From Leptospira congkakensis (GTDB lineage: Bacteria; Spirochaetota; Leptospiria; Leptospirales; Leptospiraceae), in contig NZ_RQGQ01000016.1 in the NCBI RefSeq assembly GCF_004770265.1, positions 310,001 to 374,000 on the forward strand: a stretch of DNA of 64,000 bases, in the 5' to 3' direction. The notes beneath the pieces are model-generated. The model was not told the DNA's origin and did no database searches. It saw nothing but the letters and a program-made list of their open reading frames with translations. How positions within the stretch are numbered: the first letter of the stretch is position 1; each line of letters opens with the position of its first letter. Below are positions 18,735 through 28,122 of this stretch, in pieces. A program made the translations under genes and the position numbers.

Positions 18735-19634
18735 ATGGCATCTAATGCACTCGCACTCATCTACCATTCTTCGTACAATCTCGAATTACCGGGTCATGTT
18801 TTCCCTGCTCACAAATATTCTCATCTTTACAATCGTGTCAAAAGGGATCCGGTCTATGCATCCTGGGACATTTTGTTACCCAAAAAAGCAGAAGAAGCAG
18901 ATTTAGAACTCGTTCATACCAAAGAATACTTAGATGATCTGTTTAGTTACGAACATACATCGCGAACTATGTATTCTGAACTTCCGCTTAATCGAAGTAT
19001 TGTGGAAAGTTTTATGTATGGTGTCGGCGGAACGATTATGGCAGCAGAACTTTCAAAAAACTTTCAATTTGCTTTGAATATGGGCGGTGGTTATCATCAC
19101 AGTTTTCCCGATAAAGCGGAAGGTTTTTGTTATTTGAATGATGTGGCAATTGCTATAAGAAAACAAAAAGAAACTTCTCCCAACATAAATGCCCTTATCA
19201 TTGACTTGGATTTACATCAAGGAAATGGAAATTCATATATTTTTCAATACGATGACAAAGTTTTCACATTTTCGATGCACCAAGGTAATCTTTATCCTAA
19301 GAAAGAAGAATCTAACTTAGATGTGAACTTAGAACCAAATACCAGAGATGATGAATATCTTTCTACATTGGAATCTTCCTTAAATCAAATCCGAAAAGAT
19401 TTTGACGCAAATATAATTTATTATGTTGCAGGAGCTGATCCTTATGAAGATGATTCTCTTGGTGAATTAAAAATTTCTATGAAAGGTTTAAAAGAAAGAG
19501 ATTTGATGGTTCGTAAGTTTGCAGAGACTCTCAATGTTCCTTGTGTTGTGACTCTTGCAGGTGGATATGCACGTGATTTCCGCGACACTGTTGAAATTCA
19601 TTTTAATACCATCACTGCGTTTGGTGAAAAATAA
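18735..19634 (+). CDS. Histone deacetylase-family protein (first copy)
   Basis: This 299-residue protein of the arginase/deacetylase fold has GGGYHHSFPDKAEGFCYLNDVA (the catalytic His pair) and LIIDLDLHQGNGN (zinc Asp and His). The third zinc Asp is in GADPYEDDSLG and LAGGYARD closes the domain. It probably deacetylates a small acetylated amine or protein lysine in the cytoplasm. The class resembles HDAC11-like proteins. The start at the second ATG fits the family N-terminus. The next gene begins within its stop (TAATG). Confidence 0.88.
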   Translation: MASNALALIYHSSYNLELPGHVFPAHKYSHLYNRVKRDPVYASWDILLPKKAEEADLELVHTKEYLDDLFSYEHTSRTMYSELPLNRSIVESFMYGVGGTIMAAELSKNFQFALNMGGGYHHSFPDKAEGFCYLNDVAIAIRKQKETSPNINALIIDLDLHQGNGNSYIFQYDDKVFTFSMHQGNLYPKKEESNLDVNLEPNTRDDEYLSTLESSLNQIRKDFDANIIYYVAGADPYEDDSLGELKISMKGLKERDLMVRKFAETLNVPCVVTLAGGYARDFRDTVEIHFNTITAFGEK

Positions 19635-20449
19635 TGGGTGTTTTTTCATCTACAGACAAAAAGAAAAACGAATCCGATTGGTTAAACTTGGATGAGTTGT
19701 CTTTAGTTGATGTTTCAAAAGAACTAAACACCTCACTCAATATGGAGCCAAGGTTATTCAATCGTTTTACTCATTATGAGGTGGAGCAGTTGTTAGTTGG
19801 CGCTGGCTTGATCGCTGCTGTTGAAAAACGTGGTTTCCCCAACCCAATCATTGAGTTGGAAATTCTAAATAATTTTGATAACCGCATTTATATCAAAACA
19901 GAAAATAGAAAAATTTTAGTTCATACTCGTTTGAAAGTATCACAATTCCAAATGAAAGGGGATGATGAACAGTTCCCTATGATTTATATCGATTGGCTCC
20001 TCACTCAAAATATCAATTTTGAACCAGGGGACATCAAAAAGGAATTGTACTTTGGACAAGAATATCCTGGTCTCAATGTTTTAAATGAATTCACTGATTT
20101 CATCCGTGTTCTTTCTAAAAAATTGGGAACGTCTGGAGCTTTTAATGTTCCTGAATATTTTCATGATGCAGTTTTGTTTTCACGTAAATTCCGTTTCATT
20201 GATCCTGAGAAAGAAGGGACGTTCCGAGCTCTTGTGCGAAATTTTCGAGGAACAAATTTACGAAGTTTGTCCTCTCAAATCCATCAGAACAGAGTTCGTT
20301 ATGAAAATGGGGAACCTTATGAGTGGAAGTATGGAGAAATGATTTCCTGTACCGATGTTTATTTAGAGAAAAAAGTTTTCCATGAGGCGTATTTTAAAAA
20401 AGTGGAGGAAGTGAAAGAAAAACTAAAATTCACATTGGTCTCAAAATAA
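19634..20449 (+). CDS. Conserved-looking hypothetical protein coupled to the deacetylase
   Basis: I do not recognise this 271-residue soluble protein. It is rich in charged and aromatic residues, with no signal peptide or membrane segment. Visible blocks are FTHYEVEQLLVGAGLIAAVEKRGFP, MIYIDWLLTQNINFEPGDIKKE and LFFGQEYPGLNVLNEF-like text around residue 140. Its ATG overlaps the deacetylase stop, which suggests joint function. The REC-phosphatase gene follows at 27 bp. Confidence 0.75.
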   Translation: MGVFSSTDKKKNESDWLNLDELSLVDVSKELNTSLNMEPRLFNRFTHYEVEQLLVGAGLIAAVEKRGFPNPIIELEILNNFDNRIYIKTENRKILVHTRLKVSQFQMKGDDEQFPMIYIDWLLTQNINFEPGDIKKELYFGQEYPGLNVLNEFTDFIRVLSKKLGTSGAFNVPEYFHDAVLFSRKFRFIDPEKEGTFRALVRNFRGTNLRSLSSQIHQNRVRYENGEPYEWKYGEMISCTDVYLEKKVFHEAYFKKVEEVKEKLKFTLVSK

Positions 20450-20476
20450 CCCTCAGTACTGCCGATAATCTAGTAG

Positions 20477-21592
20477 ATGTCCGAATATTCTTTTAAACCC
20501 GAGATTCTCATCATAGATGATGATACAGAAATCTGTGAAACCTTAGAACTCATTATCAATGGATTGGGATATTTTGTTCGGTATTTTACAAACCCTCTCC
20601 AAGGTCTGGAATACTTTGAAGGGGAAAGAAACCCAATTGTTTTTTTGGACGTCAATATGCCTCAAACTACGGGTTTAGATCTTTTGCCAAAGATCAAAGC
20701 TCACGATTCCAAAACCCAAGTCCTTATGATGACAGGGGAACATGACATTCAAACTGTAGTTTCTTCTTTATACCACCGCGCTTCTGATTTTATTTTAAAA
20801 CCATTCCATACAAAATCTATCGAAGCTGCAATTTCGAGAGCTTTCGAATATTATAATTTTTTAAAAGATAAAGAATCGATGGATGAATCCATCAAACGTG
20901 ATCTCAGGCTTGCTGCAAAAATTCAAACAAGAACTATGAATTTACCACAAAGTCTAAATCATAAAATCTTTGCTGAGATCAGACCAGTCAGTTTTGTTTC
21001 CGGTGATTTTTTTCAAGTTTTGCCTTTAGATGAAGACAGAACTTTGATTTTGATGGGTGATATTGAAGGTCACGGTGTTACCTCTGGTCTCATTGCTATT
21101 CTTATGACAGCTATCCATAAAGAACTGGCGCGAACAACAACTGTTGCACCGTCAGAGTTACTTTCTCGTTTGAATCGAGAACTTTGTAATGAAATTGGTA
21201 CTCATAGTATGACAGCCATTAGTATCATTGTGGATCATGTTAAGAAAAAAATCACTTATGCAAGGGGAGGTCATCCTTTTCCACTTGTTTTCCAAAAGGG
21301 AAATCATTCCCCTTTGATTTTACAAGACCAGTCTGGACAAATTTTAGGGATTCTTAAAGAGATGGAATTTGCCGAAAATGAAGTTTCTGTGGAGCCAGGA
21401 GACATTCTCTTTTTGTATTCGGATGGGTTACTTGCTTCTAGTACCCATCCATTAGTGCAAACTTTAATCCAACTTCCTAGTGGGGAAAAGCAGATAGAGA
21501 ACATGAAAACAGAGATTACAAACTACATCCAGTATTTAGAAACTTCTTCTAAGGCATCGGATGACATATCTTATTTACTTCTAGAGATTTAA
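20477..21592 (+). CDS. Response regulator with SpoIIE/RsbU-type phosphatase output
   Basis: This 371-residue protein has a receiver domain (residues ~8-122: acidic pocket IIDDDTEI, phospho-acceptor Asp in VFLDVNMP, Lys in FILKPFHT), a short helical linker, and a PP2C/SpoIIE phosphatase domain (residues ~165-371: SGDFFQVLP, LMGDIEGHG, YARGGHPFPLV, DILFLYSDGLL). Such proteins dephosphorylate anti-anti-sigma factors or similar targets on receipt of a phosphoryl signal. No partner kinase is adjacent. The 3' end overlaps the convergent membrane protein gene by 44 bp. Confidence 0.9.
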   Translation: MSEYSFKPEILIIDDDTEICETLELIINGLGYFVRYFTNPLQGLEYFEGERNPIVFLDVNMPQTTGLDLLPKIKAHDSKTQVLMMTGEHDIQTVVSSLYHRASDFILKPFHTKSIEAAISRAFEYYNFLKDKESMDESIKRDLRLAAKIQTRTMNLPQSLNHKIFAEIRPVSFVSGDFFQVLPLDEDRTLILMGDIEGHGVTSGLIAILMTAIHKELARTTTVAPSELLSRLNRELCNEIGTHSMTAISIIVDHVKKKITYARGGHPFPLVFQKGNHSPLILQDQSGQILGILKEMEFAENEVSVEPGDILFLYSDGLLASSTHPLVQTLIQLPSGEKQIENMKTEITNYIQYLETSSKASDDISYLLLEI

Positions 21593-23171
21593 TATATTCT
21601 ATATTTGTTTCTGTTGCTTCTTTTAAAAATAAACCAAGGGAATCTTTGGATTTGAAACTTCCATCTTCGAATCCTTTTTTCCAATCTTTTCGGTGTAGTT
21701 TCATTTTTCGAATGATTTCTTGTTTCTTTGGGAAATCACAAAGTTGGTTTGTGACGACTTCTCCTTTATAAAACAAAAAATCACCTTTTGCAAAAAACTT
21801 TTTATCTTCTTTGGAAAGGGTGTCTATATACTGTTTGTTTTCTGCCACATAACTGTGAATTGTCTGTTTTGTGGTTTCCCAAAGTTGTTCTCTGTTTTGG
21901 TTGGATTGGTTTAAGGTGAAACCAGAAAAAATCACAATGGTAGTTCCGAATAAAAAAACGGGAATCCATTCTATAAAAATATCTTTTGATTGGATATAAA
22001 ACTGATGAGCGAGAAATGTAATGGGTAACCAATAAAATCCCATCAGATCCCAGTCAGCAGGAAAACCTAATTGTGGATTGTGAAAGATTCCGTGAAGAAA
22101 AAATGCGAAAATGGAAACTAGGATTACCTTTGTTTCCGGTCTCTTTATAAATTCCTTCCATGCATTTTTGAAAAAGAAAAACTGATATAACAAAAAGAAT
22201 GTGGCAATGGAAGCATTCCAATACAAAACAGACAAAATTTCTTTTAGATGATTGAATGATAACAATCTGCTTTTGGGATAAAAAGGTGGATGGATTAAGT
22301 GAGTGCTATTTTTATCAATGGCTGGGTCATGAAAAAATAGAAAGTAAAGAAACCATGGAAGGAGAATACTCATTCCGATCAGCCCACAAAAGATTAGATG
22401 TTTGAGTTTCTTTTCTTTTGGCGAATGGACGAGCCATAAATAAAAAAGCAAAACAACCAAATAACCCGATACCAAATGGAATAACATCGAGATGGCAACA
22501 ATTGCCGTTGTTCCATATAACAAAAGATTGTTGTCTTCTGGATTTTTTACATATTGGGTAACAAAAAGGAAAAGTGCCAAATGAGCCGCGGTTACCAATG
22601 TGTAGTTTTCGGCGTATCCAAAGGTGAGTAGAATTCCACCAGACGATAGTAATATGAGGATAGAGAAAGAATTTGATTTAAAATTTTCTTTTGCCTTCCA
22701 TAAAAAACCGAATATGATTCCAATCCCCGCCAGTTGTGACAAAAATGTATAAGAGACTCTTGGATCATCTGAAAAACCAAAATAAAATAATAGATTTGAA
22801 AATTCACTATGGAGAACTGTTTCAAAAATTTCATCCAATGTGAACTGAAATCCAAAGAGTTTGGTTTCTAAAAGATTTGTTTCGAGTAGTAGGAGCCCAT
22901 CTCCCCAATCCATATTCCGAAGGGGAAACAAAACTAAAAAAATAAAAAATATAAATCCCAAAATCCAATTTTGTGGAATGTAAGTTTTTAGTTTATCCTT
23001 TAGATAATCATCCTTTGTGTTAAGAAAAAGAACCACCGATTGTAAGATGATAAAAAAGATGGAGATTGATATATAGATAAACTTCTCTCCAGGGACAAAC
23101 CACTGTTTTGTGGGAAGGAATTGGAGTCCTAAAAGGAAAAGATAAGGAGTGAAGAGAATGGTTTGTTTCAT
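21549..23171 (-). CDS. Multi-spanning membrane protein, glycosyltransferase-39-like
   Basis: This 540-residue protein has about 11-12 hydrophobic helices across residues 1-420 and a soluble C-terminal tail of about 110 residues. An early loop NMDWGDGLLLLETNL carries acidic residues, as in dolichyl-phosphate mannosyltransferase-type enzymes; this match is weak and the protein could be a different membrane family. It overlaps the upstream DUF4105 gene by 4 bp (ATGA), so the two work as a pair. Confidence 0.7.
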   Translation of the reverse strand: MKQTILFTPYLFLLGLQFLPTKQWFVPGEKFIYISISIFFIILQSVVLFLNTKDDYLKDKLKTYIPQNWILGFIFFIFLVLFPLRNMDWGDGLLLLETNLLETKLFGFQFTLDEIFETVLHSEFSNLLFYFGFSDDPRVSYTFLSQLAGIGIIFGFLWKAKENFKSNSFSILILLSSGGILLTFGYAENYTLVTAAHLALFLFVTQYVKNPEDNNLLLYGTTAIVAISMLFHLVSGYLVVLLFYLWLVHSPKEKKLKHLIFCGLIGMSILLPWFLYFLFFHDPAIDKNSTHLIHPPFYPKSRLLSFNHLKEILSVLYWNASIATFFLLYQFFFFKNAWKEFIKRPETKVILVSIFAFFLHGIFHNPQLGFPADWDLMGFYWLPITFLAHQFYIQSKDIFIEWIPVFLFGTTIVIFSGFTLNQSNQNREQLWETTKQTIHSYVAENKQYIDTLSKEDKKFFAKGDFLFYKGEVVTNQLCDFPKKQEIIRKMKLHRKDWKKGFEDGSFKSKDSLGLFLKEATETNIEYIKSLEVNKICHPMP

Positions 23172-24829
23172 GGGGATTCTTTTTCGTAGTATTCTTCGGG
23201 GATATCTTCTGCTGCTATAAAAGGGAAATGTCCTTTTCGGATATTAAAAAAGACAAGTTCTGGAAGGCTATAAAATACAGACTCGGTTCCTTTGGAAAAA
23301 TTTTGCCCTTTGTCTATGGGAGCTGTCAAAATTCCCATCCCAGTATATCCCACTCCATAGATGGTATTGGCCAAACCAAAAATAGGACGATTCCAAATTG
23401 ATTCTTCAGTAAAAAACAAAAATGGATGATCGATTGGATTGGGTTTGTAAATTTTCGAAGTAGGAACAAATCGTTCTTTAAAATGTTTTTCTGTAAAACT
23501 TGTTAATTTGTTCCGTTTTAAGTTTCGATAGGATAAAAAAACTTTTGTTTGTTTGGTGCCGGAATTGGATTCCAACTTCTTTGCAGCCACTGCAGGAACA
23601 AAATTAAAACTCACGGTTTTACTGGAAAGCGGATTCCAAATGGTTTCATTCCCTACTTTTCCATCGGGAAACATTTCATTCATATATCTAAAAAGTTCTG
23701 AAGTACAGTTTTGAAACGTTAGGTGGTAGGAATAGAGGTTTTGAATACCTTCTGTATAGGATTCATAATTTTTTTGTTTTTCTGTATTTTCTTTTAGGTC
23801 AGGAACTTCCCCAACTCTAGGTTCATCAAGGTATGGATTCTGTCCTACCCAATTGAATTCAATTCCCTCTGATGTTATCCCTGATTCCAAAAAACCTTGG
23901 TAACGAACAAGGAAGGATTCCCAGTTAAAAAATTGTATAGAGTCGAAACCGGTTGCAAAGATTTGTTTTTTTAAAATAAATAATTTGGCGTATTCTTCTT
24001 GTTTGGTGGTTTTTACTGACTCAGGTAAATCAACGAAAGGAAGGTATTGGAATCCCTCTAAGTTTTTTTTAGGAAATACAATTGTTTTTGTTTCTATGGA
24101 CTTTTGAATGTAAAGAATTCTAATGAGTAAAATCATCTCTTCCCAATCATTACAATCTCCGTCTAACACACAGGACCGTAAGTTTTTTACTAAGTGACCC
24201 TGGTATCCTTTCCAAATTTCAATCTCAGCTTCGTTTAATTGGAATTCAGCTTCGTTTAATTGTAAAAAAGCTGGTTCATACGTAAGGACTGGATTTAAGA
24301 GAAACATCCGAACAAAGTTTTTTTTCTCTGCACTTGTGAATGAATCTGTTTTGGTTTGGATAGTATGGATCAATCGATAAGGAGAATCTGTTTTTGGTAA
24401 GGACAAGGAATTTGTCCTGAACTGTTCCGTTTTTTTGATTTTCTCATTTTCGGTAACGAATCTTTCTAAAATTTCTTTTTCATCCTTAGTGAAGGAAAAT
24501 AAGTTAGGAATGGGAGAACTTGGATCGAATATTTTTGTAAAATAACCAAACCCGGAAATTGGTAAGGAAACTTCTTTTCCTTCCGATTGTGCTTTTGAAA
24601 TCTCCCATTCTTTTTCTAACTTTTTTTGGTTTTGGAGATGGGTTTCCTGAATTAAGTAAAGTTCATTCCACTTTTGTCTTAACGATCGTTTTGCGGAATC
24701 GGATAGGTTCCATTCGTAAAGTTCGATATTGCGGTTTTGGACAACACCGTATTGGAATCTAAATTCGTCCCAAGGTTCTCGTACAATGTGAAAGATTTTG
24801 TCTTCAAATGAATATTGGAGATGATACAC
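23168..24829 (-). CDS. DUF4105 (Lnb N-terminal-like) protein; annotated start is too short
   Basis: From the first standard start (GTG at 24829) this is 553 residues. A core motif, TFQNCTSELFRYMNE, is the conserved Asn-Cys block of DUF4105, and the partner His motif GGHSALRFGD is encoded immediately upstream of that GTG in the same frame. The real protein must therefore start earlier; see the separate extension entry. DUF4105 has a papain-like Cys/His arrangement and is usually periplasmic or outer-membrane facing. Its function here is unknown; it is coupled to the following membrane protein. Confidence 0.75.
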   Translation of the reverse strand: MYHLQYSFEDKIFHIVREPWDEFRFQYGVVQNRNIELYEWNLSDSAKRSLRQKWNELYLIQETHLQNQKKLEKEWEISKAQSEGKEVSLPISGFGYFTKIFDPSSPIPNLFSFTKDEKEILERFVTENEKIKKTEQFRTNSLSLPKTDSPYRLIHTIQTKTDSFTSAEKKNFVRMFLLNPVLTYEPAFLQLNEAEFQLNEAEIEIWKGYQGHLVKNLRSCVLDGDCNDWEEMILLIRILYIQKSIETKTIVFPKKNLEGFQYLPFVDLPESVKTTKQEEYAKLFILKKQIFATGFDSIQFFNWESFLVRYQGFLESGITSEGIEFNWVGQNPYLDEPRVGEVPDLKENTEKQKNYESYTEGIQNLYSYHLTFQNCTSELFRYMNEMFPDGKVGNETIWNPLSSKTVSFNFVPAVAAKKLESNSGTKQTKVFLSYRNLKRNKLTSFTEKHFKERFVPTSKIYKPNPIDHPFLFFTEESIWNRPIFGLANTIYGVGYTGMGILTAPIDKGQNFSKGTESVFYSLPELVFFNIRKGHFPFIAAEDIPEEYYEKESP

Positions 24830-25006
24830 TCGGTCTCCAAATCGGAGTGCAGAATGTCCTCCGCTGGATTGGCCTGAGTTCGAATCGATATATAAAAAAC
24901 CGTAGGGATTTTGGTTGGGTGAAGAATGTAATGGAAAAAAATTAAAAAAAGATAAGATGAAAAAAAATAGGAGAAGGGCGGTGTTTCTCCGCCCCCAATC
25001 GAACTG
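24830..25006 (-). other. In-frame N-terminal extension of the DUF4105 gene, no standard start codon
   Basis: Reading upstream from 24829 the frame stays open to a TGA at 25070-25072. It encodes a signal-peptide-like segment (NTALLLFFFILSFFNFFPLHS) followed by a conserved domain start ending in GGHSALRFGDRV. There is no ATG, GTG or TTG in this stretch, and it contains T runs of 7, 7 and 8. A rare start codon (ATT near 25007) or a homopolymer frameshift are the two explanations. Confidence 0.6.
24969..24997 (-). terminator. Hairpin after the small lipoprotein gene
   Basis: On the minus strand GGGCGG-AGAAACA-CCGCCC is followed by TTCTCCTA and a run of eight T. It would terminate the lipoprotein transcript but lies inside the N-terminal coding region of the DUF4105 gene. 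Confidence 0.5.
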
Positions 25007-25008
25007 AA

Positions 25009-25473
25009 TTATAGTTTGTACCCGTCTAGGATTAGTTTTGCGACAACTGGATTTTGTTTTGCAACATCTTCAGCTACGATCTTCATTTCAGAAGGTGCTA
25101 AGTTTGCTTGTTTTAGGCCTTGCCCAATGGCAATGTAAGTGGCACTGTTTGATCTCCAAGCTACAACACCATGAGATTTTGCGATTGCGGAAAGTTGGTT
25201 TTCTAATTCTTGTTTTTGGTTTTCGTAACGAATCTGTAAGGCTACACTTGCAATGATATCCTCTTTGTACTCGTTCATTGCTTTTTCTTTTCCACTGTCG
25301 GAAATAGAAGAAATACTGTTAGAAACTGATTTTACAAGGGCAGATGCCGAGTCGGATACAGAAACTCCCAATCTACTGATACTAGTAGATGCAGAATCTA
25401 AGAAAGAACAATTGTTAAATGAAAGTAGTACCGCAATTACGGAAACTATACTCAAATGTTTGATCATACGCAT
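25009..25473 (-). CDS. Small lipoprotein, function unknown
   Basis: This 154-residue protein has signal MRMIKHLSIVSVIAVLLSFNNC with lipobox Cys at ~22. A Ser-rich helical stretch (SASTSISRLGVSVSDSASA) follows, then a conserved-looking domain with NEYKEDIIASVALQIRYENQKQELE and SHGVVAWRSNSATYIAIGQGL. AAGAGG precedes the ATG by 6 nt. It resembles Leptospira 'putative lipoprotein' families, but I cannot name one. The DUF4105 gene follows closely. Confidence 0.75.
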   Translation of the reverse strand: MRMIKHLSIVSVIAVLLSFNNCSFLDSASTSISRLGVSVSDSASALVKSVSNSISSISDSGKEKAMNEYKEDIIASVALQIRYENQKQELENQLSAIAKSHGVVAWRSNSATYIAIGQGLKQANLAPSEMKIVAEDVAKQNPVVAKLILDGYKL

Positions 25474-25542
25474 AAAAAACCTCTTACGACGAATTGCAAA
25501 AATTTTAAGTCCAATTCAAAAGTAGTCAATGAATTTTCTCAC

Positions 25543-27429
25543 TCAAACGGCGACAACAACGGAGCCAAAAGCTGGTAGTGTGACCTCAAAATGACCACCA
25601 ATGATCCGAAGGTTTACCATCGTACCTGTCCAGAAATCCAAAAAAGGTTCTTTGGTTTTTAGTCCTTGGGGAACGGCGACTCGAATGATTTTTTCTTCTT
25701 CGGTTGGATTCCAAATTCCAAGGTAACCCGCTGGATTGTACATCGCATTGGGAAACTCTTCCTCAAAAATTCCAATAGGAATCGGGGTGTAAGCTTGGCA
25801 TTCCCGATTCAACTGAAAGGCTTTCTTTAAAAGATCCAAACGATCCATTTCTAATTTAGTAAGATCATCAGATACTAGTAACATCCCACCTGACACTGCC
25901 ATGACGGATGCCATCAGTTTGGTTTGTGCTTCGTTCATTTTGTTTCTTTTTTTACGAACAAGCAAACAATCGGGATCATTCAGCCAAAGATGTCTATGCA
26001 TCGAAGAACGAGTGATGTCATTGATCAGAGCCGTTCTTGTACAAAGGGCATTTCTATCTTTTAAGAAAACACGAAGTTTTTCTGGATACCAAAAAGGTGC
26101 GACGTCACAAGAAATTCGCATTCCATCAAAAATTCCCACCGATGGCAACATGGGTGCCCCACATCCAAGTAAAAATGTGTTTTTACCGACCGTTTTACGA
26201 ATCAGTTCTAATGCATTTCTGTATCTTGCTTGTGGCGATAAACTCTTGTTATATACATCGCCAGGAAGGAGACCCGCATATAAAAAATCCAATTTTAAGT
26301 AAGGGTATCCCCATTCTTTCACAATGGTTGAAAAAACTTTTTCTAAATAAGCAAGGGCAGTGGGATGAGTGATATCGAGCGCGTAGGTATAACCTTTTCC
26401 CCAAAGAGGTTGGTAGATGGCAGGAACTGGTTTTCCGTTTTGGTCTTTGAGAATGGCTTCTGGGTATTTACGAAAGAATTCTGATTTTTTTCGCACAAGA
26501 AAGGGTGCAAGCCAGATCCCAGGTTTTAGCCCTACACGTTTGATTTCATCAGCAAGAATTCTCATTCCACCTGGAAATTTTTCGTTGGGAACAAGCCAAT
26601 CTCCAATTTCTTTTTGGTATCCATCATCAATCTGAAAAAATTCAAAAGGAAGATTTAATTCTCTAACTTTTGTTAGATTATCTAAAATGGTTTTTTGATC
26701 TATTTTTGTGTAATAATAATACCAAGAACACCAACCTGTTGGAACTTTTTTTGGTAAATTGCCAGGGCCTTCTTTTTTGCCCAGTTCTTCAAAGTATTTG
26801 GCCAGTTTGATTTCTGGATTTCCTTTGAAAGGAAGGACTTTGATTTTTGCGATGCTGAGTTTTGCATTAGGGCGGAGGTCAGGCAAACAATGTATATCAT
26901 AAATGACTTTAACAAATGTTACAACTCCATTCTCTCCCAATACCACTTCGAATTTGGTTCCGAATTCTCCTTGTTCGATCGGAGCATACAGAATTCCATT
27001 TCCAGATTCTTTATTAAAAACTAGAGTGAGATATTCTGAGATAAACTTTCCCACTTTCGATTCATGTTTAGAATAAATATTCTCTTGAGAGTATTGTAAA
27101 AAAGATAAAAACGGAGGTTTGTCAACGGAGGTACTTTCTACCTTTCTCGAAATGGACCAAGACTGGTATCCATGTTGGAAGAGGTTATAACCGCCACCTT
27201 CTGGAAGGATGGATAATTCCAACTCCAAATGGTCTACAGAAAATCCCACTTCTGGCCGCGTGGATTCCCGCCAAATGAGTTTGGGACTAAGGATTGTTCC
27301 TGTTTTGGTATCAGTTGCTTGTGGAAGTAAAAGTTCGAATTTTTTACATTCGGATTGGTAAACACCTGCCTTTACAGGAAGGAAGTTAGAAATAGTGACG
27401 GAATTATGAACTCTGTATTGAATTTTCAT
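25543..27429 (-). CDS. Alpha-galactosidase, glycoside hydrolase family 36
   Basis: This 628-residue protein hydrolyses terminal alpha-galactosides. GH36 marks are PTGWCSWYYYYTKI, FFQIDDGYQKEIGDW, the nucleophile Asp in YLKLDFLYAG and the acid/base Asp in RISCDVAPFW. An N-terminal beta domain and a C-terminal beta sheet (residues ~560-628) complete the fold. No signal peptide is seen, so it acts in the cytoplasm. It is transcribed alone, divergent from the RNase D-like gene with a 54-bp gap. The native substrate is not known. Confidence 0.9.
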   Translation of the reverse strand: MKIQYRVHNSVTISNFLPVKAGVYQSECKKFELLLPQATDTKTGTILSPKLIWRESTRPEVGFSVDHLELELSILPEGGGYNLFQHGYQSWSISRKVESTSVDKPPFLSFLQYSQENIYSKHESKVGKFISEYLTLVFNKESGNGILYAPIEQGEFGTKFEVVLGENGVVTFVKVIYDIHCLPDLRPNAKLSIAKIKVLPFKGNPEIKLAKYFEELGKKEGPGNLPKKVPTGWCSWYYYYTKIDQKTILDNLTKVRELNLPFEFFQIDDGYQKEIGDWLVPNEKFPGGMRILADEIKRVGLKPGIWLAPFLVRKKSEFFRKYPEAILKDQNGKPVPAIYQPLWGKGYTYALDITHPTALAYLEKVFSTIVKEWGYPYLKLDFLYAGLLPGDVYNKSLSPQARYRNALELIRKTVGKNTFLLGCGAPMLPSVGIFDGMRISCDVAPFWYPEKLRVFLKDRNALCTRTALINDITRSSMHRHLWLNDPDCLLVRKKRNKMNEAQTKLMASVMAVSGGMLLVSDDLTKLEMDRLDLLKKAFQLNRECQAYTPIPIGIFEEEFPNAMYNPAGYLGIWNPTEEEKIIRVAVPQGLKTKEPFLDFWTGTMVNLRIIGGHFEVTLPAFGSVVVAV

Positions 27430-27483
27430 CTTGGAAAAATCTATTTGATGATTTTGTTAGGGTAGTTTCCATAGTAAGCCATT

Positions 27484-28122
27484 ATGACCCAAAAACGTTC
27501 AACTATAAAACCAGTCGTCTTACAAGGAGATCTGAACGAAGAATTTTTTGAAGCCTTTAAGAAGGATGACCGGTTGTCTGTGGATTGTGAAATGATGGGA
27601 CTCAATCCCAGAAGGGACAGACTCTGCGTTGTACAAATTTCCGATTCTAAAAATAAAGTCGCTCTTGTGCAAATTCTACCAGGACAAACCGAAGCCCCGA
27701 ATATCCAAAAATTATTTGAATCCAAAGATATCACAAAGATTTTCCATTTTGCAAGGATGGACATGACCTTCCTTCGCGCAAGGCTCGGGATCAAAGTAAA
27801 AAATGTGTTTTGTACAAAAATTGGAAGCAAACTTGCTCGAACTTACACCGATAAACACGGGTTAAAGGAACTCATCCGCGAATTTTTTGAAGAAAACATC
27901 GATAAAAAAAATCAAAGTTCGGATTGGGGGAAAAAGATCCTCACGAAAGACCAAGTGGATTATGCATCGACAGATGTTCGGTTTTTAATTGCTCTTGAGT
28001 CCATCCTCACAGAGATGATGATTCGCGAAAATCGGTTTGCTTTGGCGGAACGTTGTTTTGCCTTTTTAGAAACCCAAGTCGAACTGGATCTTTTGGAAGT
28101 ACCAAATCTTTTCGAACACTGA
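27484..28122 (+). CDS. RNase D-type 3'-5' exonuclease
   Basis: This 212-residue protein has the DEDD exonuclease motifs: DCEMMGLNP (Exo I), HFARMDMTFLRARLG (Exo II) and YASTDVRFL (Exo III, DEDDy type). It lacks the HRDC domain of full RNase D, so it is a short form acting on RNA 3' ends. Its stop overlaps the radA start (TGATG), which implies coupled translation with a DNA repair gene. Confidence 0.9.
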   Translation: MTQKRSTIKPVVLQGDLNEEFFEAFKKDDRLSVDCEMMGLNPRRDRLCVVQISDSKNKVALVQILPGQTEAPNIQKLFESKDITKIFHFARMDMTFLRARLGIKVKNVFCTKIGSKLARTYTDKHGLKELIREFFEENIDKKNQSSDWGKKILTKDQVDYASTDVRFLIALESILTEMMIRENRFALAERCFAFLETQVELDLLEVPNLFEH

